9,279 bases of DNA from an uncultured Actinomyces sp. (GTDB lineage Bacteria; Actinomycetota; Actinomycetes; Actinomycetales; Actinomycetaceae). A program made the position numbers and the translations under genes. Every line of letters starts with the position of its first letter. The stretch's first letter is position 1. The notes below the pieces were generated by a model, which made no database searches, was not told the origin of the DNA, and worked only from the letters and a program-made list of their open reading frames with translations. Where the stretch lies: NCBI GenBank assembly GCA_945949035.1, contig CAMFDH010000038.1:1-9279 (forward strand). Reading direction: 5' to 3'. Positions 5,492 to 9,279 of the stretch are shown in pieces.

Positions 5492-6944
5492 TGTTTCCCA
5501 ACCTGTCCACAATCGCCGCCACGTCCGGATCAGACTGTTCGCGACGCTTCATCTCAAGAATCCGCTCACGGTCAGCCGGAGAAACATCCTCCAGCTCCAT
5601 CAAATACTCAAACGGATAACCAACCTGCCGCTTCTTCAGCAGCGCGTCAGCCAACTGGGCATCAGAACGAATCGCAGGATTCTTCCACTTAACCGAACTA
5701 GGCGTAATAGCCGCAGAATATGAGCCAACACCCTGCGCCTGAGCCATTAACTTAAACACTTCAGACAACGGATCAGAGCTAAACAGCTGAAACTCTTCAC
5801 CCTTCTTCACCAGCGGCGTCTCCGTGGCCGTGAGCGTATCCCCGTTCACGTTCGAAAGACCGCTGTTTTGAATGAAATAGTGCGCCGGTACACGCGTCTG
5901 AGACGCAATATGACCGATACCGATCTCAACCACGTTCGTGAACACGTCCAGCTTCGCCGCATCCCACTGGCCAATCTTCGTATTCTGCCCTGTCAGCCAC
6001 AGCAAACGCCCGTGCTGCAATTCCTTAATATCAACAGGCTTTTCACCAATCTTCTGCCCATTCTCATCAAGGATCGGCAACTTAGGCGGCTCCTGCCCCA
6101 TCACCACACGAGCAGGGAAAGAAGCATGGTCAGCAGCAGCAAACAGATAAGCCCACAAAAGATTGATAGCGTTCTGCATCGCCACCGTGCCGTGAATATC
6201 CGAAATCGGGCCACGGCCAAGACGCGGACGATTCGGAATCTCAACCAACGGCACCGTGTCAAAACCATGCCGGATCGGCCAACCATCATCGCTGTTCGGC
6301 TGCCACGGCTGCCAGCCATTTCCCTCGCCAACCATCCGATGCGCCGTCGCCGTCGGGAGAATAATCCCGCCAGCAACCACACCCTTACGATCCACAGTCT
6401 CAGCAACCTTCCGCTGAAACTTGTAGGCATGCGTCGAGTCATAGAGCACCGCAAACTCGGTCTTATCATCCACCCAAGACTTAAGACCATACAGGCGTAC
6501 ACGAGGATTCGCCGCATCATGCTGCACGATAGACGTTGCCGGATGCTCCCACGTCACCACCGGGTTATCATCACGTCCCGGCCACACGAGCACGTTAGAA
6601 CGCTTCGCAACAATCGACTGGAGGAAACCCTGCGAAGATTGAGCACTCAGGTTATTCGCTTCCCAAGCCCTCCACAGATCATCCTCCCAGTGTTCACGAG
6701 TCTTGCCAGAACGGAAATCCTTCACCTGTAGACGCTCATTCAACGCATCAGGCGGAACCCCGCACCAATTGTCGGCAAACCCCGTGTAGCGGTCCTTATG
6801 GAACTCGGACCACTCACGCGACGCAAACTTAAGAGGCTGCTTCCCCTCATAGAAATCATCAAACTGGACAATGTCAGGACGCCGCTCCTGCAAACGTCCA
6901 TACAGCTTGCCCACCTTGCGGAGAGCATCATCATAAGTGAGCAC
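5472..6944 (-). CDS. Portal protein (SPP1 gp6-like)
   Basis: A 490-residue protein, the usual size for this family. It begins MLTYDDALRKVGKLYGRLQE and has FDDFYEGKQPLKFAS, then FADNWCGVPPDALNERL, typical of the N-terminal wing of SPP1-type portals in actinophages. Further marks are NRPRLGRGPISDIHGTVAMQNAINLLW (stem/clip-proximal helix region) and RVPAHYFIQNSGLSNVNGDTL followed by a helical C-terminal region. Twelve copies form the ring through which DNA enters the head. Start is GTG 6944 with AGGAGG at 6950-6955, five bases away; the terminase stop TAG (6954-6956) overlaps this ribosome site. It overlaps the MuF start downstream. No anomalies are visible. The identification is strong. Confidence 0.9.
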   Translation of the reverse strand: MLTYDDALRKVGKLYGRLQERRPDIVQFDDFYEGKQPLKFASREWSEFHKDRYTGFADNWCGVPPDALNERLQVKDFRSGKTREHWEDDLWRAWEANNLSAQSSQGFLQSIVAKRSNVLVWPGRDDNPVVTWEHPATSIVQHDAANPRVRLYGLKSWVDDKTEFAVLYDSTHAYKFQRKVAETVDRKGVVAGGIILPTATAHRMVGEGNGWQPWQPNSDDGWPIRHGFDTVPLVEIPNRPRLGRGPISDIHGTVAMQNAINLLWAYLFAAADHASFPARVVMGQEPPKLPILDENGQKIGEKPVDIKELQHGRLLWLTGQNTKIGQWDAAKLDVFTNVVEIGIGHIASQTRVPAHYFIQNSGLSNVNGDTLTATETPLVKKGEEFQLFSSDPLSEVFKLMAQAQGVGSYSAAITPSSVKWKNPAIRSDAQLADALLKKRQVGYPFEYLMELEDVSPADRERILEMKRREQSDPDVAAIVDRLGNNDAYGV

Positions 6945-6953
6945 TACACCCTC

Positions 6954-7643
6954 CTAAGCAAAAAACGCATACGCCGGAGTCTCCTCGACCCAGCCAGCCG
7001 CACGCGCATCAGCAGCGGCCTCATGACACAACAGCGACGCCGCACTAGCGTCAATCTTTTGAACCTGAGAAGGCTTACCCATCCCATACCGATCAGCAGT
7101 CTTAGCAATCTTGCGAACATTCCCCATGTGGGTAGTGGTGATCGGACAACCATCGTGAGTAATCTTCCGATGCTCCAAATCCGCCTCAAAACGACGCATC
7201 GCAGCATAAACCGCATTTACACGAGCATTGCCAGCCATCTGCCACGGAATAAACACCTTCGGGCCATACTGTTGATCCCACGTCTCAATCTCAGTCTCAT
7301 AGCTGGATTCGTCACGGAAACCCGGATCACAATAAGCGCGAACAATCTGATAGCGGCGAGCAATCTCATCCATCGCCACATTCACCTCAGAACGAGGAAT
7401 ACGGCCACCCCACTCGGCAGGATTCCAAATCGTCGGCCTATCATCCGGCCCATAACGCGGAGTAAACAACAGTCCCTCACGTGTCTCGCACTTAATGACA
7501 GTCCAATCATCGTTCTCACTGCCGTCCATACCAACCGCGACCGATGTTCCGTCAGGAGGATTCGGCAACCAAACCTGAATACGCACCAGCCCACAACCCC
7601 TCAGACAACCATGCACCTTGGCCCTGCACCAGACGATTCCCAA
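6954..7643 (-). CDS. terL: Terminase large subunit, C-terminal nuclease part (separate frame)
   Basis: This frame holds the RNase H-like nuclease domain of TerL: PPDGTSVAVGMDGSENDDWT (first catalytic Asp in GMDGS), IVRAYCDPGF (second Asp in YCDP), and QKIDASAASLLCHEA (third Asp). IWNPAEWGGRIPRSEV and ITHDGCPITTTHMGN are also characteristic of actinophage TerL. All three acidic residues are present, so the domain looks functional. The first 25-30 codons after the nominal TTG at 7643 (MGIVWCRAKVHGC...) do not resemble terminase; in that stretch the upstream frame encodes the real sequence. The authentic part starts near LPNPPDG, about 7573. There is no convincing ribosome site, so independent translation is doubtful. 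It lies +1 relative to the ATPase frame and stops just before the portal. Confidence 0.85.
   Translation of the reverse strand: MGIVWCRAKVHGCLRGCGLVRIQVWLPNPPDGTSVAVGMDGSENDDWTVIKCETREGLLFTPRYGPDDRPTIWNPAEWGGRIPRSEVNVAMDEIARRYQIVRAYCDPGFRDESSYETEIETWDQQYGPKVFIPWQMAGNARVNAVYAAMRRFEADLEHRKITHDGCPITTTHMGNVRKIAKTADRYGMGKPSQVQKIDASAASLLCHEAAADARAAGWVEETPAYAFFA
7551..7590 (-). other. Frame break in terL: possible +1 shift at UCC UGA C or one-base indel
   Basis: The ATPase frame ends ...GLWAGAYSGLVAESS with TGA at 7552-7554. The nuclease frame is one base ahead and reads DGTSVAVGMDGS from GAC at 7551-7553. Skipping the T at 7554 after TCC joins the frames as ESS-DGTSV. UCC UGA followed by a pyrimidine is the +1 shift context of animal and fungal antizyme genes, and UGA C is a weak stop context also used by prfB. 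No Shine-Dalgarno stimulator is seen upstream. Alternatively the shift is earlier: the nuclease frame is already terminase-like at LPNPPDG, so one inserted base (or two lost) between about 7570 and 7590 would also explain it. Confidence 0.7.
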
Positions 7644-8667
7644 AAAACCGTTCAGCCTGCGCCGGATCAGACTTCAATAACTTCGCCGTCTCCGCCTCGA
7701 TAGAATCGATATTCACCCACCAAGAACCCTCATAGACATACTCGAAGATCTTGCGACGGTTAGCCTTCTTGAGAAACGAAATCGGACGCCCATCCTCACC
7801 CAACAAATCCGGGTTAAGATCCGGATTCCGGAAAAACACGAACGTATCGTCCTGCCCCGCCTCATAAGTCCGCTGCGCATAACTAGACTCGGTGGGGTCC
7901 CACGCATTCGTAGTCAAATGAACACGCCCACCCATACCGGCAGCACCACGCGCCTGAGTATCCGCAAACGAAATCATCCGATTAGACTTCGTATAAAGCC
8001 CGGCCTCATCCTGCTCAGCATCCGAAATCGGATTACCCAACCGAGACGAAGCCTCAGCCGTCACCGCATCAATACGATCCGCATCCTCAGAACTCGAAAG
8101 CCCCAACACGCGCATAAACCCTTGACGAGGAGCCAAAACATTCCTTAGCGGCCCATTCTCCACCGAATACTTGAGCGGACGATAAACATTGAACGCCTGA
8201 TCCTGAGAAAACGCGCCAATCTGAATCAACGGCGAAGGATGCCGCATACCAATCGGCTCACCCGACTCATAACGCCACTCAAACCCACACGAACACCCAT
8301 TATCGGCACAACGGTACGCCTCGCCACCCTTAGCCCAACCCGCAAACACGGACGGACCAACAGCCTCAAAAGCAACCTGAGCAGCAGAATACGGCCCCTT
8401 ACCCGTCTTTTGCGGCCCAACAATAAGAGTGCGCTGATAATAAAACGCCTGATTCAAAACAGGAGGATTATCCGGCCCCACAAGCTCAGTAGGAACAAAC
8501 GTAGCATCCTCACGAACCCGATAACGATTCGCATGACACCAAAACTGCCAATCAGCCATCTCGTAAGGTTTCCCGCGAGCAAAGCCTTGCGGCACAAGCA
8601 TATGGGCCGTGATCCACGCGTCCCCAAGATCCCCCAAAGTAGGGAAATCAACACGAAACTCACTCAC
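7552..8667 (-). CDS. terL: Terminase large subunit, N-terminal ATPase part
   Basis: 371 residues covering the packaging ATPase. The Walker A is GPQKTGKG (residues 84-91) after FYYQRTLIV; the Walker B with catalytic Glu is AEQDEAGLY (Asp220-Glu221). A cysteine cluster YRCADNGCSCGFEW (about 118-131) lies between them, a common insert in actinophage TerL. The C-terminal end RFFGNRLVQGQGAWLSEGLW is the conserved end of the ATPase/linker region, after which a nuclease domain is expected but the frame stops. The two parts together would give about 570 residues, the normal family size. Start is GTG 8667, overlapping the small-subunit stop as GTGA; the ribosome site is weak, so coupling is likely. 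TerL powers DNA translocation through the portal and cuts the concatemer. Confidence 0.88.
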   Translation of the reverse strand: MSEFRVDFPTLGDLGDAWITAHMLVPQGFARGKPYEMADWQFWCHANRYRVREDATFVPTELVGPDNPPVLNQAFYYQRTLIVGPQKTGKGPYSAAQVAFEAVGPSVFAGWAKGGEAYRCADNGCSCGFEWRYESGEPIGMRHPSPLIQIGAFSQDQAFNVYRPLKYSVENGPLRNVLAPRQGFMRVLGLSSSEDADRIDAVTAEASSRLGNPISDAEQDEAGLYTKSNRMISFADTQARGAAGMGGRVHLTTNAWDPTESSYAQRTYEAGQDDTFVFFRNPDLNPDLLGEDGRPISFLKKANRRKIFEYVYEGSWWVNIDSIEAETAKLLKSDPAQAERFFGNRLVQGQGAWLSEGLWAGAYSGLVAESS

Positions 8668-9164
8668 CGCAACCGCCGCTCACGACGCACCGGAACATCA
8701 GACGCCACAGCCTTCAACGGCTCCGGCTCAACATCCGCAATCTTCCAACCGTTCGCAGCCAAACCTGTAGGAGACATCCCAATCTGATCCGCCAAACGCA
8801 ACATCGCCGTACGATCCGCCGCCTTAGCGTCCGAACCCTCACACAAAACCGACGCCCGAACCCACTGAGCAACAGAATACTGTCGCCACGGCTCAGCAGC
8901 CCACGCAGCAGCCTGCGGAGTCCGCCAAGCCCACTTCCACAATGCAGCCTCACGTTTAGAGAACTCCGCCGCGCTCTCCGTGTCATCAATATGTTCACCG
9001 TCTTTGGTCCAAAACCCCATCGCCATCTTCGGCAAAGGAAACTTAGGAATCCTCCCCGTAAAACCCTCACGAGGAAGAGCAGAAAACACAATCCCGCGAA
9101 GCTCCGAACGTTCCGAATTGGGATCCGGTTTACGCCCCGGACGAGTGCGCGGACCTCCACCCAT
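8664..9164 (-). CDS. terS: Terminase small subunit
   Basis: A 166-residue protein starting MGGGPRTRPGRKPDPNSERS, a Gly/Arg/Pro-rich opening common in actinophage small terminases. It continues with RIPKFPLPKMAMGFW, then AAEFSKREAALWKWAWRTPQAAAWAAEPW, a helical segment with YSVAQWVRASVLCEG, and LADQIGMSPTGLAANGWKI near the end. The last motif, 'L...lGlsP.g....gw.i', is typical for the oligomerisation-domain end of this family. TerS recognises the packaging site and hands DNA to TerL, whose GTG overlaps its stop. The frame is open to ATG 9203; ATG 9185 is also possible, but neither adds family-like sequence, so I chose 9164. The ribosome site (AAGGATGGTG) is poor in spacing. The call rests on position and style. 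Confidence 0.8.
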   Translation of the reverse strand: MGGGPRTRPGRKPDPNSERSELRGIVFSALPREGFTGRIPKFPLPKMAMGFWTKDGEHIDDTESAAEFSKREAALWKWAWRTPQAAAWAAEPWRQYSVAQWVRASVLCEGSDAKAADRTAMLRLADQIGMSPTGLAANGWKIADVEPEPLKAVASDVPVRRERRLR

Positions 9165-9279
9165 GATCGAACACCATCCTTGCATCGCCGCCTTGCGCAG
9201 CATCGAAAACGAGACGCCTTGCGCGCCCCGAAAAGTACGATTTTCTGAAATCTGGAGTCATCCAGAACCTAGGAGAATC

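Noticed and set aside
4931..5692. 253-codon plus-strand frame directly after the endonuclease
   Set aside because: Arg/Thr/Pro/Gln-rich shadow of the MuF N-terminus and the portal C-terminus; no ribosome site or motif, so not a second gene of the homing unit.
5868..6731. 287-codon plus-strand open frame opposite the portal
   Set aside because: It is in the same codon-on-codon register as the real antisense gene, a phase that stays open easily because Leu TTA/CTA and Ser TCA codons are rare in the sense genes. The protein is Arg/Thr/His/Pro-rich with no motif and no good ribosome site. It shows that length alone does not prove an antisense gene here.
6798..7703. 301-codon plus-strand open frame opposite portal and terminase
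   Set aside because: Arg/Ile/Thr-rich shadow across two unrelated genes, with no domain-like pattern.
7544..7735. Plus-strand frame near an AGGAGG at 7555-7560
   Set aside because: The AGGAGG is just the complement of two Ser codons at the end of the ATPase frame, and it lies downstream of the nominal ATG. No coding pattern is seen.
8239..8787. 182-codon plus-strand open frame opposite terL
   Set aside because: Low-complexity Arg/Thr/Pro shadow of well-supported terminase coding sequence.
9251..9266. TCTGGA-GTCA-TCCAGA hairpin upstream of the small terminase
   Set aside because: Six-base arms with no U-tract and no repeated copies; too small to call a terminator, pac or cos site.
9130..9279. 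Minus-strand frame entering from the window edge, overlapping the start of the small terminase (contains MTPDFRKSYFSGRARRL)
   Set aside because: Open for 49 codons with an ATG at 9261, so it could be the end of an upstream gene, but it is short, has no recognised motif and only a weak ribosome site. It cannot be judged without the sequence beyond 9279.

Overview
This window is the packaging and head-morphogenesis block of a tailed phage or prophage. All structural genes lie on the minus strand, tightly packed and often overlapping by a few bases (GTGA, TAATG, ATGA-type junctions). The gene order and protein styles (P22/HK97-fold capsid, DUF6093-like stopper, MuF protein with HPSCDC motif, TerL with a Cys cluster in the ATPase domain) suggest a siphovirus of a moderately GC-rich actinobacterium. 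Integrated prophage versus free virus cannot be decided, because no integrase, att site or host gene is visible.

Reading in the direction of transcription, from right to left: terminase small subunit (8664-9164); terminase large subunit, split into an ATPase part (7552-8667) and a nuclease part (6954-7643) in different frames; portal (5472-6944); MuF-like minor head protein (3341-5491); scaffold (2664-3287); major capsid (1758-2651); head-tail adaptor (1107-1691); stopper (700-1107); HK97-gp10-like protein (327-707); and the 5' part of a tail-terminator-like gene leaving the window (1-343). Together they build the procapsid, package DNA and close the head-tail joint.

The exceptional element is at 3980-4924. 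A 315-residue intein interrupts the MuF gene at its conserved Cys-Asp-Cys motif. Almost the whole intein is also read on the opposite strand: a 282-residue protein (4040-4888, plus strand) with two helix-turn-helix-like segments and a Vsr-like/EDxHD-type nuclease domain, very likely the homing endonuclease. The two reading frames are exactly codon-on-codon, so the splicing domain, the inter-block spacer and the nuclease share the same 849 bases. An extended -10 promoter, a small hairpin and a strong Shine-Dalgarno site for the endonuclease lie inside the codons for the intein's C-terminal splicing blocks, so the 945-bp element looks like a self-contained double-stranded-coding homing unit. I know of free-standing Vsr-like homing endonucleases associated with split inteins, but not of one encoded wholly antisense within the intein; novelty needs a literature check.

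A second point of interest is the terminase break: the ATPase frame ends at UCC UGA C and the nuclease domain continues in the +1 frame. This may be a sequence error, a mutation or +1 recoding.
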